Below, one piece after another: positions 7,982 to 17,615 of a DNA stretch of 64,000 nt. The stretch's first letter is position 1. Every line of letters starts with the position of its first letter. A program made the position numbers and the translations under genes. Below the pieces are notes generated by a model. It did no database searches and was not told the origin of the DNA. It worked only from the letters and a program-made list of their open reading frames with translations. The stretch is from Blattabacterium cuenoti (GTDB taxonomy: Bacteria > Bacteroidota > Bacteroidia > Flavobacteriales > Blattabacteriaceae). Location: positions 248,001 to 312,000 of the forward strand of contig NZ_CP059198.1 in NCBI RefSeq assembly GCF_014251715.1, given 5' to 3'.

Positions 7982-9102
7982 AAGCGTTCTTTTAATAAAG
8001 GAATTACCGATTTTTTCCAAGAAAAAAAATTATTATTCAAAATATGAATTCTTGCTTCTTTAATTAAATTAGAGTAAAAATAAAGGTTATGGATAGATGC
8101 AATTTCTTTTGCTAAATTCTCTTTGGATAAAAAAAGATGTCTTACATAAGATTTACTATACAATTTATCTACAAAAGAATTTCCTAATTCATCTAAACAA
8201 GAAAAATCTTTCTTCCATTTTTTATTTTTTATATTTATTATACCTTTCCATGTAAAAAACATTCCATGACGTCCATTTCTTGTAGGAATAACGCAATCGA
8301 ACATGTCTATACCAAGAGAAATTCCTTCTAAAATATCTACAGGATTCCCTACTCCCATTAAATATCTAGGTTTTTTTTTAGGTAAAATATCTGTTAATAA
8401 ATCAGTAATATTGTATGTTTTTTCTTTATTTTCTCCTAAACTTAATCCACCTATAGCATAACCATCAGCTTCTAACAATGAAATTTCTTCTGCAGAAGAT
8501 TTTCTTAAATCTGGATAAATACTTCCTTGTATAATAGGAAAAAAACTTTGCTTATAATTATATTTTTCTGGATTATTTTGTAAATAAAAAAAACATTTTT
8601 TTAACCAACGGTGTGTTTTCATTATAGATTTTTTAGCCTCTTTATGGCTACAGGGGAAAGGAGGACAATCGTCAAAAGCCATCATAATATCTCCGCCTAT
8701 GAACCTTTGAATTTCCATTGATCTCTCTGGAGAAAAAAAATGATAGGATCCATTTATTATAGATTGAAATAAAACTCCATTTTCCGTGATTTTATTCAAT
8801 TTTCTCATAGAAAAAATTTGAAAACCTCCACTATCTGTTAATATAGACTCATTCCAATTCATAAAAGAATGAATTCCTCCTGCCTGATATAATATTTCAA
8901 TTCCTGGTTGTAAATGTAAATGATAAGTATTACCAAGAATAATTTTTGAAATTTTATGTAGTTCATGTATAGGAACTGATTTTACATAACCTTTTGAAGC
9001 AACTGGCATAAAAATAGGAGTTTTTATTTTACCATGATCTGTTTCTATAATTCCTGCTCTTGCTTTAGAAAATCTATCCGTTTTTATCAAATAAAATTTC
9101 AT
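7978..9102 (-). CDS. tgt: queuine tRNA-ribosyltransferase
   Basis: The 374-residue enzyme carries the family motifs LGNTYHLHLQPG, LTDSGGFQIFS (catalytic Asp in DSGGF), FDDCPP, GGLSLGE, YLMGVG and FDCVIPTRNGRHGMFFT (nucleophilic Asp in FDCV). Tgt exchanges guanine 34 for a queuine precursor in tRNAs with GUN anticodons. The usual zinc-binding CxC...C...H cluster near the C-terminus is not recognisable: the segment DFSCLDELGNSFVDKLYSKSYVRHLFLSKENLAKEIASIHNLYFY keeps only one Cys and the His, so metal binding may be weakened. It is divergent from rsmH and upstream of the permease gene with an ATGA overlap, the usual Bacteroidota pairing. Confidence 0.95.
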   Translation of the reverse strand: MKFYLIKTDRFSKARAGIIETDHGKIKTPIFMPVASKGYVKSVPIHELHKISKIILGNTYHLHLQPGIEILYQAGGIHSFMNWNESILTDSGGFQIFSMRKLNKITENGVLFQSIINGSYHFFSPERSMEIQRFIGGDIMMAFDDCPPFPCSHKEAKKSIMKTHRWLKKCFFYLQNNPEKYNYKQSFFPIIQGSIYPDLRKSSAEEISLLEADGYAIGGLSLGENKEKTYNITDLLTDILPKKKPRYLMGVGNPVDILEGISLGIDMFDCVIPTRNGRHGMFFTWKGIINIKNKKWKKDFSCLDELGNSFVDKLYSKSYVRHLFLSKENLAKEIASIHNLYFYSNLIKEARIHILNNNFFSWKKSVIPLLKERL

Positions 9103-9128
9103 TTTAAAAAAAATTTTTTTTTAAAAAA

Positions 9129-9163
9129 TTATAACGATATATGTATGCAACATATCGTTATAA
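9129..9163. promoter_or_regulatory. perfect 12-bp inverted repeat between tgt and the division cluster
   Basis: TTATAACGATAT and its exact complement ATATCGTTATAA are 11 bases apart in the 80-base gap between divergent tgt and rsmH, 19 bases before the rsmH ATG. It contains CG steps, uncommon in this AT-rich sequence. It could be a binding site for a dimeric regulator or a leader hairpin. A weak -7-like TAATTTCG follows at 9168-9175. Confidence 0.6.
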
Positions 9164-9182
9164 AGCATAATTTCGTAAAAAA

Positions 9183-10097
9183 ATGGATTTTAAACATCAT
9201 TTTTCCCATCATAAGCCAGTTTTATTAAAAGAAAGCATAAAAAATTTAATCACAGATAAAAATGGTATTTATGTAGATGCAACATTTGGTGGAGGAGGAC
9301 ATTCTTATGCTATTCTAAAAAAATTAAATAAAGGAGCTACTTTAATAGCTTTAGATCAGGATAAAGAATCCATAAAAAGAAATTTTATTAAAGATAAACG
9401 TTTTCATCTATTTCACAATAATTTTATTCATATACGAGATATTTTGAATAAAAATCGTATAGAAAAAGTATCAGGAATATTAGCGGATTTAGGTATTTCA
9501 TCTTTACAAATAGATAATCCTACAAGAGGATTCTCTAATCAATTTAACTGTATTTTAGACATGAGAATGAATCAAGAATCTTCTTATTCTGCTCAAAATG
9601 TACTGAATGAATGTTCTAAAAAAGAGTTATTTCATATATTTCATGAATATGGAGAATTTAAAAATGCAAAAAAAATTGCGGAAAAAATATTAAAAAAGCG
9701 TTTTAAAAAAAATATTACTACGACTTTAGATTTAATTAGTCTTTTTATAATTAAGGGTTCTTTTAAAAAAAGAAAAAGGTTTTTAGCTAGACTATTCCAG
9801 TCTATACGAATAAAAGTTAATAATGAAATTAATATTTTCAAGAATCTTTTATTGGAATCTTCTAAAATGATTCTACCAGGAGGTAGAATAGCTGTTATTT
9901 CATATCATTCAATAGAAGATAGAATTGCAAAATATTTTTTTAAAAAGGGAATTTTAATAAATAAAATGAATTTTGAAATTCTTCCATTTAGAATGATACA
10001 TAAGAAAGTAATTAAACCAACCCTTAAAGAAATAATAAATAATCCTAGATCCAGAAGCGCTAGATTAAGAATCGCAGAAAAAGTAAATAAAAAATGA
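9183..10097 (+). CDS. rsmH: 16S rRNA (cytosine1402-N4)-methyltransferase
   Basis: RsmH methylates C1402 in the 16S rRNA decoding centre. The 304-residue product has the SAM-binding YVDATFGGGGHSYAIL, the family motifs ADLGISSLQID and RGFSNQFNCILDMRMN, and the C-terminal VISYHSIEDRIAKYFF and NPRSRSARLRIAEK. Start ATG at 9183 follows the divergent promoter region. It opens the cell-wall and division cluster; the mraZ gene that often precedes it in other bacteria is absent. Its stop overlaps the ftsL start (ATGA). Confidence 0.96.
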   Translation: MDFKHHFSHHKPVLLKESIKNLITDKNGIYVDATFGGGGHSYAILKKLNKGATLIALDQDKESIKRNFIKDKRFHLFHNNFIHIRDILNKNRIEKVSGILADLGISSLQIDNPTRGFSNQFNCILDMRMNQESSYSAQNVLNECSKKELFHIFHEYGEFKNAKKIAEKILKKRFKKNITTTLDLISLFIIKGSFKKRKRFLARLFQSIRIKVNNEINIFKNLLLESSKMILPGGRIAVISYHSIEDRIAKYFFKKGILINKMNFEILPFRMIHKKVIKPTLKEIINNPRSRSARLRIAEKVNKK

Positions 10098-10423
10098 AAA
10101 CATATATAAAAGATATCCTGAAAGGAAAATTTTTAGTAAAAAAAAATGCTTATCGCAATTGGTATTTTATTGTTTTTCTTACTGTATTATCTTTAATAAG
10201 CATTACTAGTTCACATATGATGGACAGAAAAATTAGAAAAATAACTAAAATTAGTGAAGAAATAAAAGAACTAAGATCTGAATATGTAGATATACATAGT
10301 CAATGTATGCAAATGCAATTGGGATCTTTTCTCAAAAAAAAATTAGTTAATGGGTTAAAACATTTAGAGGAACCTCCATATGAATTAATTTTAGAAAAAA
10401 AACAAGAGATGGATCCAATATAA
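10094..10423 (+). CDS. ftsL: FtsL-like cell division protein
   Basis: This is a 109-residue single-pass membrane protein: about 20 cytoplasmic residues, a hydrophobic helix (WYFIVFLTVLSLISITSS), then a heptad-rich helical segment (DRKIRKITKISEEIKELRSEYVDIHSQCMQ). That build, and position between rsmH and ftsI, match FtsL, the small divisome protein that works with FtsQ and FtsB. Sequence conservation in this family is poor, so the name rests mostly on topology and synteny. Confidence 0.82.
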   Translation: MKTYIKDILKGKFLVKKNAYRNWYFIVFLTVLSLISITSSHMMDRKIRKITKISEEIKELRSEYVDIHSQCMQMQLGSFLKKKLVNGLKHLEEPPYELILEKKQEMDPI

Positions 10424-10429
10424 TAAAAA

Positions 10430-12400
10430 ATGAAACGAAAAAGATATATTTTATTATATAAATCTTACTTAATTGGTTTTTTATTCATCTTTATTTCAGC
10501 ACTAATTATTTTCAATTTATTCTATATTCAAAATGATTCAGAAGGATATAAAAAATCTGTTATAGAAAAAACGATTAGAATCAATTTAATTAAGGCTAAA
10601 CGTGGAAAAATTTTTGCATCAGATAGTAGTATTTTAGCTATGTCTGTCGTAAGACATGATATTCACATTGATTTTAGATCTATATCTGAAAAATTATTTC
10701 AAAAAAATATTCACTCTTTATGTAATTCATTGGAATTTTTATTTAAAAAACCAAAATTTTTTTTCTATAAAAAATTTCAATACGAAAAAAAAAGGGGGAA
10801 TAGATATTTTTTGCTAGCAAAAAATTTAGATTATCCACATTTCAAAATATTACGGAATTTACCCATTTTCAATAAAGGACAAATACGGGGAGGTTTTATT
10901 GTAGAAAAAAAAATATGCAGAGTTCATACATTAGAAAATATTGGGAAAAGAACATTAGGATATGATGATCATAGAGGAAAAGTAGGATTAGAAGGAGCTT
11001 TCAGTAAATATTTGAAAGGAAAAAATGGAAAAAGATTAGAACAACGTATCAGTTATAAAATATGGAAACCATTAAAATCAGGAAATGAAATAGATCCAGA
11101 AGATGGAAAAGACGTTTATTCTACTATAGATATATATTTACAAGATATAGCCTATCATGCATTACTTCAAGAATTATATATCTCTCAAGCAGATCATGGA
11201 TGTGTTATTCTTATGGATGTAAAAAGTGGAGAAATTCCTGCTATGATAAATCTGGAAAAAACAAAAAAAAATACTTACGAGGATTTAAGGAATTTTTCAG
11301 TATGGGAAGGAAGTGAACCAGGATCAACTTTCAAAACCATGTCTATTCTGGCGGCTTTAGAAGATAAAAAAATAGATATTAATATGATTGTCAATATAAA
11401 AGGTGGAGTAATGGAATTAAGAGGAAAAAAAATACGTGATAGTCATTATAGTGGATATGTAGAAATGAATCCAAAAAAAATTTTAGAATTATCTTCAAAT
11501 GTAGGAATTGCAAAAATTATTTATGATAATTATAAAAAAAATCCGGAAAAATTCATAAAACACTTATGTGATTGGAAATTAGATAAAAAAATAGGAATAG
11601 ATATTCCAGGAGAAAGTATCCCCTTTATCCCAAAACCTGGAAAAAAAAATTGGAGTAGCATTACATTACCATGGATTACTTTTGGATATAACATTAAACT
11701 GACTCCTTTGCAAATACTTACTTTTTATAATGCTATAGCGAACAAAGGAAAAATGATTAAACCTTTATTTATTAGAGAAATAAAACATCATGGTAAAAGT
11801 ATAAAAAAATATACAAAACCTATTGTAATGAATTCTTCAATAGCTGAAAAATCCTCTATAATAAAAATTCAAAATATGTTAGAAGGAGTTGTAAAAAATG
11901 GAACAGCTAAAAAATATTATAATACAGAATATCCCTATGCAGGAAAAACTGGAACTACACAGTTAAATTATTGGATAAAAGGGGCTACAGTATCTTATAA
12001 TAGTTCTTTTGTAGGATATTTTCCTGCTAAAAATCCAAAATATTCTTGTATTGTAGTTATTTCAAAACCAAAAAAAGGATATTACGGAATTGAAGTAGCA
12101 GTTCCTGTATTTGACAAAATTGCTAAATCCATCTATCCAAGAATAGGAAAAAAAATAATAAAAAAAATAAAAAGTAAAGAAAATTGGATAAAAAAAATTA
12201 TAAAATCAAAAACATTTTTGTTTGACAAATGGATAATGCCTAATGTAATATCCGTACCAGGAAAGGAAATTATCCCTATACTAGAAAATAGAGGGTTTAA
12301 TGTACGATATAAAGGAATAGGTAAAGTTATTACTCAATCAGTAAAACCAGGGAATAAATTGAAAAAAAATCAGATTATATTTCTGAAATTAGAAGAATGA
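10430..12400 (+). CDS. ftsI: septal peptidoglycan transpeptidase FtsI (PBP3) with PASTA domain
   Basis: The 656-residue protein has an N-terminal membrane anchor (about residues 10-30), a dimerisation domain, and a transpeptidase domain with the three penicillin-binding motifs: Ser299-Thr-Phe-Lys302 in EPGSTFKT, Ser355-Ser-Asn357, and Lys506-Thr-Gly508 in AGKTGTTQ. The C-terminal 50 residues (MPNVISVPGKEIIPILENRG...) form one PASTA domain. It cross-links septal peptidoglycan. Its last four bases overlap the murE start (ATGA). Confidence 0.95.
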   Translation: MKRKRYILLYKSYLIGFLFIFISALIIFNLFYIQNDSEGYKKSVIEKTIRINLIKAKRGKIFASDSSILAMSVVRHDIHIDFRSISEKLFQKNIHSLCNSLEFLFKKPKFFFYKKFQYEKKRGNRYFLLAKNLDYPHFKILRNLPIFNKGQIRGGFIVEKKICRVHTLENIGKRTLGYDDHRGKVGLEGAFSKYLKGKNGKRLEQRISYKIWKPLKSGNEIDPEDGKDVYSTIDIYLQDIAYHALLQELYISQADHGCVILMDVKSGEIPAMINLEKTKKNTYEDLRNFSVWEGSEPGSTFKTMSILAALEDKKIDINMIVNIKGGVMELRGKKIRDSHYSGYVEMNPKKILELSSNVGIAKIIYDNYKKNPEKFIKHLCDWKLDKKIGIDIPGESIPFIPKPGKKNWSSITLPWITFGYNIKLTPLQILTFYNAIANKGKMIKPLFIREIKHHGKSIKKYTKPIVMNSSIAEKSSIIKIQNMLEGVVKNGTAKKYYNTEYPYAGKTGTTQLNYWIKGATVSYNSSFVGYFPAKNPKYSCIVVISKPKKGYYGIEVAVPVFDKIAKSIYPRIGKKIIKKIKSKENWIKKIIKSKTFLFDKWIMPNVISVPGKEIIPILENRGFNVRYKGIGKVITQSVKPGNKLKKNQIIFLKLEE

Positions 12401-13878
12401 AAAAAATATTAAAAAATATTATAAAAAAAGTACATGTATTAAAAATAATAGAAAAAAATATTTTTAAATTTGTAGAAGGAATTTCTATGGATTCTAAAAT
12501 CATTCAACCTAACATGATTTTTGTGGCCAAAAAAGGAAAAATTACAGATGGACACAAATTTATTATAGAAGCTATACAAAACGGAGCTACTACTATAGTT
12601 TGTGAAAAAGAACCCTTTCACATTGATAAACATATCACTTATATACTTGTTCCAGATTCTATAGAAGCTTTAGGAATTATAACCTCTAATTTTTATGATA
12701 ATCCTACAAAAAAAATAAAATTAATAGGAATTACTGGAACAAATGGAAAAACCTCTGTAGCTACTATACTTCATCAATTATTCTCTAGAATGGGAGAAAA
12801 AAACATTCTTATTTCTACTTTGGGAATAAAAATATTATCTAAAAAATATCCTACAATTCATACAACCCCTAATATTATTGAAATTAACAAATATTTAAAT
12901 TTATCAATTAAAAAAGGATGTAAATATGCTTTTATGGAAGTTAGCTCACATGGAATACATCAAAAAAGGATTGCAGGATTATTATTTAAAGGAGGAGTTT
13001 TAACTAATATAACACATGATCACTTAGATTATCATGGGTCTTTTGATCATTATTTATCTACAAAAAGGTTTTTTTTTGAAAATTTATCTAAAAAAGCTTT
13101 TGCATTGATAAATGATGATGATAAAAATGCGCATAAAATAATAAAAAATATTTTAGCTAAAACTTATTTTTATGGTTTTAAAAAAAATGCAAATTTCAAA
13201 ATTAATATTTTGAAAAAAAACATTCATGGGAATCAATTATTAATTGATGGTCATAAAATTTTTACTAATTTAATTGGAAAATTTAATGTTTATAATCTAT
13301 TAGCAAGCTACGCTACTGCTATTTTACTAGGAAAAAGGAAAAGTGATATTATTAAAAAAATAAAAAATATAAAAACTATAAAAGGACGTTTTGAACAATT
13401 TGTATCCAATTCAGGTATTCGTATCATTGTAGATTATGCTCATAATCCAGATGGAATAAAAACTGTTTTAAATACTATAAAAGGAATCAAGAAAAATGAT
13501 GAAAAATTAATTTGTATTATAGGTTGTGGAGGAAATAGAGATATAAAAAAACGTTCTTTAATGGGAAAAATTGTTTATGAAACGTGTGATATATCTATTT
13601 TTACATCCGACAATCCTAGAGAAGAAGATGTAGAAAAAATCTTAATTGATATGAAAAATTTTAAATCATATCTAAAAAAAGAATCTATGTTTACTGTTGT
13701 AAACAGAAAAAAAGCTATTCAAACCGCAATTAAAATTGCAAAAAAAAAAGATATTATTCTTATTGCTGGAAAAGGACATGAAACTTTTCAAGAAATAAAA
13801 GGAATGCGTTATCCTTTTAATGATATGAAAATAGCTAAAAATTTTTTTAAAAAAAAACTTACGATACAAATGAAATAA
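12397..13878 (+). CDS. murE: UDP-MurNAc-tripeptide ligase MurE (meso-diaminopimelate adding)
   Basis: MurE adds the third amino acid of the wall peptide. The Mur-ligase ATP loop is GITGTNGKT (about residues 111-119). HTTPN, EVSSHGIHQKR and ITHDHLDYHGS match the central domain; GRFEQF, VDYAHNPDGI and GKGHE the C-terminal domain. The DNPR motif (Asp405-Arg408) is the signature of enzymes that choose meso-diaminopimelate, consistent with dapF at 4.5 kb. 493 residues is normal length. Only one base separates its stop from the mraY start. Confidence 0.96.
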   Translation: MKKILKNIIKKVHVLKIIEKNIFKFVEGISMDSKIIQPNMIFVAKKGKITDGHKFIIEAIQNGATTIVCEKEPFHIDKHITYILVPDSIEALGIITSNFYDNPTKKIKLIGITGTNGKTSVATILHQLFSRMGEKNILISTLGIKILSKKYPTIHTTPNIIEINKYLNLSIKKGCKYAFMEVSSHGIHQKRIAGLLFKGGVLTNITHDHLDYHGSFDHYLSTKRFFFENLSKKAFALINDDDKNAHKIIKNILAKTYFYGFKKNANFKINILKKNIHGNQLLIDGHKIFTNLIGKFNVYNLLASYATAILLGKRKSDIIKKIKNIKTIKGRFEQFVSNSGIRIIVDYAHNPDGIKTVLNTIKGIKKNDEKLICIIGCGGNRDIKKRSLMGKIVYETCDISIFTSDNPREEDVEKILIDMKNFKSYLKKESMFTVVNRKKAIQTAIKIAKKKDIILIAGKGHETFQEIKGMRYPFNDMKIAKNFFKKKLTIQMK

Positions 13879-13879
13879 A

Positions 13880-15064
13880 ATGATCATTGCTCATTTTTTT
13901 GAATACTTAATTTATATCTTCTTTTTTATCAATATAAATTCTGTTTTTTTCAGAGCTATGATAGCTTTTTTTTTATCGTTTTTTATAGCTTTGTTTTTTT
14001 ATAAAAAAATTATATGTTGGAATCAAAAAAAAAGCATAATAGGAGAACATATACGTGAACTTGGAATTGTTGGAGAAAAAAAAAAAGAAGGAACTCCCAC
14101 AATGGGAGGAATTATAATTATATTTTCTACATTAATTTCTACAATACTTTTTTCTTCTTTAAAGAACATATATGTCATTATGTTGATTATTACAACATTA
14201 TGTTTTGGATGTCTTGGATTTATAGATGATTATATTAAAATAAAATATAATAAAAAAGGACTTAGTATGATAGTAAAAATATTAGTTCAGTTTTTATTAG
14301 GACTTTTTATTGGATATACTATGTATTTTAATACTTCTATTAAAAAAATAGATTCACACTTTTTTGCTAAAAAAGAAAATAAAGAACATGGATTCAAAAC
14401 TACTATTCCTATTTTTCATAAGAATGAATTTGACTATTCTTGTATTTTAAGTTGGTATAACAAAGAATGGAAAAAATATGCATGGATTGTTTTTATACCT
14501 ATAGTTATGATAATTATAACATTTTTATCCAATGGATCTAATTTAACTGATGGTATAGACGGATTATCAGCTGGAATTTCTTCTATTATTTTTGCAACTT
14601 TATCTTTATTATCTATTATTTCCAGTAATAAAATATATTCATCGCATCTTAATTTTATATATATTCCTAATATAGAAGAAATTATCATATTCTCTTTTTC
14701 GTTTTTAGGAACTTTGATAAGTTTTCTTTGGTATAATACCTATCCTGCTCAGATTTTTATGGGGGATACTGGAAGCTTAACTATAGGAGGGGTTATAGCT
14801 ACATTATCTATTATTAATAGAAAAGAATTGACATTGCCTATTCTAGGTGGAATTTTTTTTATAGAAAATATTTCTGTTATAATACAAGTATTATATTTTA
14901 GATATTCTAAAAAAAAATATGGCATAGGAAAAAGAATTTTTATCATGGCTCCTTTGCATCATCATTTTCAAAAATTAGGATATCATGAAAATAAAATTTT
15001 TAATCGTTTTATCATCATACAAATGATGCTTTCTATGTTAGTATTTATTTTATTAATTATATAA
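13880..15064 (+). CDS. mraY: phospho-N-acetylmuramoyl-pentapeptide transferase
   Basis: MraY makes lipid I at the inner membrane. The 394-residue protein has about ten hydrophobic segments with the conserved cytoplasmic motifs KKEGTPTMGGI, FIDDYIKI (two catalytic Asp), SNGSNLTDGIDGLSAG, FMGDTGSLTIGG and MAPLHHHFQKLGYHE. The loop around residues 155-200 (KKIDSHFFAKKENKEHGFK...) is the longer form typical of Bacteroidota. It lies between murE and murD. Confidence 0.96.
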   Translation: MIIAHFFEYLIYIFFFININSVFFRAMIAFFLSFFIALFFYKKIICWNQKKSIIGEHIRELGIVGEKKKEGTPTMGGIIIIFSTLISTILFSSLKNIYVIMLIITTLCFGCLGFIDDYIKIKYNKKGLSMIVKILVQFLLGLFIGYTMYFNTSIKKIDSHFFAKKENKEHGFKTTIPIFHKNEFDYSCILSWYNKEWKKYAWIVFIPIVMIIITFLSNGSNLTDGIDGLSAGISSIIFATLSLLSIISSNKIYSSHLNFIYIPNIEEIIIFSFSFLGTLISFLWYNTYPAQIFMGDTGSLTIGGVIATLSIINRKELTLPILGGIFFIENISVIIQVLYFRYSKKKYGIGKRIFIMAPLHHHFQKLGYHENKIFNRFIIIQMMLSMLVFILLII

Positions 15065-15068
15065 AAAA

Positions 15069-16447
15069 ATGAAAAAAAAATTTATAGTAGTATTGGGAGG
15101 AGGAGAAAGTGGAATAGGAGCCGCTATGTTAGCTAAAAAAAATGGATTAAAAACATTTTTATCTGATTCTAAAATGATTATAAAAAAATATAAAAAAATT
15201 TTAATAAAAAATAAAATTTCTTTTGAAGAAAATGGGCATACAGAAAACATCATTTCTAAAAAAGCGATAAAAGTGATAAAAAGTCCTGGAATTTCTAGAA
15301 AAAGTTCTTTTATAAAAAAAATTGATTCTATAGGAATTCCTATAGAATCAGAATTAGAATTTGGAAAAAGTTATTTAGATAACTCCTATATCATAGGAAT
15401 TACAGGAAGTAATGGAAAAACAACAACAAGTTCCATTATTTATAAAATTCTTAAAAAAAAAGGAATGAATGTAGGAATAGCAGGAAATATTGGACGTAGT
15501 TTTTCTAAAGAAGTTATAAAAAAAAAGATATTTATGTATTAGAAGTGAGTAATTTTCAATTGGATGATTGTTCCAATTTTCGTTTAAATATTGCAGTATT
15601 ATTAAATATTACAAAAGATCATTTAAATAGATATGATAACTTTGAAAATTACATTTATTCTAAATTTAAAATAGCAATTTTTCAAAAAAAGAAAGATATT
15701 TTTATTTATAATTATGATGACCCTATCATAAAAAATGGATTGAAAAAGTATCCTATTCTATCTAATTGTATTCCTTTTTCTATAAAGGAAGAATTACATA
15801 TTGGTGCTTACATTAGAGGAGATAAAATATTTATTAAAAATAAAAAAAATAAAGAAATATATTTTATAAATGTGAAAGATATTCCTTTAATAGGAGATCA
15901 TAATCTATATAATGTGATGGCTTCATTAATTATATCTGAAATATTTAACGTTAAAAAAAAATCAATAATTTCCATACTATCAAAATTAAAACCTATAGAA
16001 CATCGTATGGAGAAAATACAAAATATAAATGGAGTACAATTCATTAACGATTCTAAAGCCACTAATGTAAATGCTGTTTTTTATGCATTAAAAAGTATAA
16101 ATCCCCCTATTATATGGATAGCAGGGGGAGAAGATAAAGGAAATGATTATATAGAATTAATTTCTTTGGTTAAAGAAAAAGTAAAAGCTATAATTTTTTT
16201 AGGAAAAAATAATAAAAAAATTAATAATTTTTTTAAAAATATAATTGATATTATTTTTGTAACAAACAGTATAAAAAAGGCTGTTTATATGGCTTATCTT
16301 TTATCTTCTTATGGAGATCATATTTTATTATCTCCTGCTTGTTCTAGCTTTGATCTTTTTAAGGATTATAAGGAAAGAGGAAATAAATTTAAACAAGAAG
16401 TAAGAAAACTTTCCAATAAATATGATAAAAATAGATATTATTTTTAA
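15069..16447 (+). CDS. murD: UDP-MurNAc-L-alanine:D-glutamate ligase MurD, interrupted by a poly-A frameshift
   Basis: The N-terminal frame (15069-15542) has the Rossmann start VVLGGGESGIGAA and the ATP loop GITGSNGKTTT, then stops after VIKKKIFMY. The next frame, starting at 15527, reads DIYVLEVSNFQLDDC, which is the MurD motif normally following that point, and runs on through HRMEKI, NDSKATNVNA and WIAGGEDKGNDY to 16447. The break is at an A9 run (15518-15526); A10 would join the halves into 459 residues, the normal length. All downstream motifs are intact, and MurD is essential for wall synthesis, so expression by polymerase slippage, or a sequencing error, is more likely than loss. The 3' end overlaps ftsW by 26 bases. 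Confidence 0.9.
15323..15350. repeat. 28-bp perfect palindrome inside murD
   Basis: Fourteen-base arms (TGATTCTATAGGAA and its complement) meet with no spacer, centred on GAATTC at 15336/15337. It encodes DSIGIPIES in MurD and lies about 170 bases before the frameshift tract. Confidence 0.9.
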
Positions 16448-17615
16448 TAGATATATCAAAGGAGATAAATATTTATGGGCTTTTATCTCTTTATTAGCTA
16501 TATTTTCTTTTTTACCAGTATATTCCGCTAGTACTAATTTAGTTAGTACATATGGAGGAACAAATACAGTTTTTAGTTATTTATTTAAACATGCTATTTT
16601 TTTATTAGTTGGGTTTTGCATTCTTTTTTTTACTCAATTTATAGATTATAAATATTTTTACCGTATGTCTACACTTTCCATACCTGTAGTGTTCATTTTA
16701 TTAGTGTTTACTATAACTCAGGGAAAAGAATTATATGGAGTAAATGCTTCTCGTTGGTTACATATTCCCATTATTAATATATCTTTTCAAACTTCCAGTA
16801 TCGCTGGATTAGTACTTTTTATTTATTGTGCTAGATATTTGGCTCAACAAAATAAAAAAAAAATTAATTTAATAAATTCTTTTTTCCCTTTGTTATTTCC
16901 TATTTTCTTTATTATTGGCCTTATTTTTCCTGCTAATGGATCTACTGCCGCTATTGTTTTTATTTCCGTTTTAATTTTACTTTTTATAGGAGGATATCCA
17001 TTAACAGGGATAATGGCAGTTTTTTTTATGGGGATTTTATTTGCAGGAATATACATTTATTCAGTCATAAAATGGGGGGATAAAAATCCTATGAATAGGG
17101 TTTATACATGGAAAAGTCGTATAGAAAAATTTTTGGATAATGAATCGGAAGAAAGTTATCAAATGAAACAATCTAAAATGGCTATTGTTTTAGGAAATAA
17201 ATTTGGTCGTGGTCCTGGAAAAAGTGTTTTCAAAGCTTTTCTTCCACAATCTTCTTCAGATTTTATTTATGCTATTATAATAGAAGAATATGGATCTGTT
17301 GGAGGAATCATTCTTTTATTTATTTATTTACTCATTCTGCTTAGAGTAATGGTCATAGCTACGAAAGTAAAAAATTATTTTTGTTCTTTGTTGGTACTTG
17401 CGGTTGGTTTACCTATTATTAATCAAGCACTCATTAATATGGGAATAGCTGTAGGTTTATTTCCAGTAACAGGGCAAACTTTACCACTAATTAGTGCTGG
17501 AGGGACTTCTATGTGGGTTACTTTTTTTAGTTTTGGTATAATATTAAGTGTTAGTAGAATGATATATGAAAATTCTACAAACACAAGTAAAATTATAATT
17601 AATCATGAGCAATGA
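16422..17615 (+). CDS. ftsW: lipid II polymerase FtsW (SEDS family)
   Basis: The 397-residue membrane protein has about ten hydrophobic helices and the SEDS motifs: VYSAST early, NASRWLHIP, QSKMAIVLGNKFGRGPGKS, LPQSSSDFIYAIIIEEYG and PVTGQTLPLISAGGTSMW. SEDS proteins polymerise septal glycan with FtsI. The ATG at 16422 overlaps the murD end, and the next helix starts at about residue 16, so the start is credible. Confidence 0.95.
   Translation: MIKIDIIFNRYIKGDKYLWAFISLLAIFSFLPVYSASTNLVSTYGGTNTVFSYLFKHAIFLLVGFCILFFTQFIDYKYFYRMSTLSIPVVFILLVFTITQGKELYGVNASRWLHIPIINISFQTSSIAGLVLFIYCARYLAQQNKKKINLINSFFPLLFPIFFIIGLIFPANGSTAAIVFISVLILLFIGGYPLTGIMAVFFMGILFAGIYIYSVIKWGDKNPMNRVYTWKSRIEKFLDNESEESYQMKQSKMAIVLGNKFGRGPGKSVFKAFLPQSSSDFIYAIIIEEYGSVGGIILLFIYLLILLRVMVIATKVKNYFCSLLVLAVGLPIINQALINMGIAVGLFPVTGQTLPLISAGGTSMWVTFFSFGIILSVSRMIYENSTNTSKIIINHEQ

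Noticed and set aside
16196..16250. A/T inverted repeat in murD (AAAAAAAT around TAATA)
   Set aside because: Eight-base A/T-only arms are expected many times by chance here.
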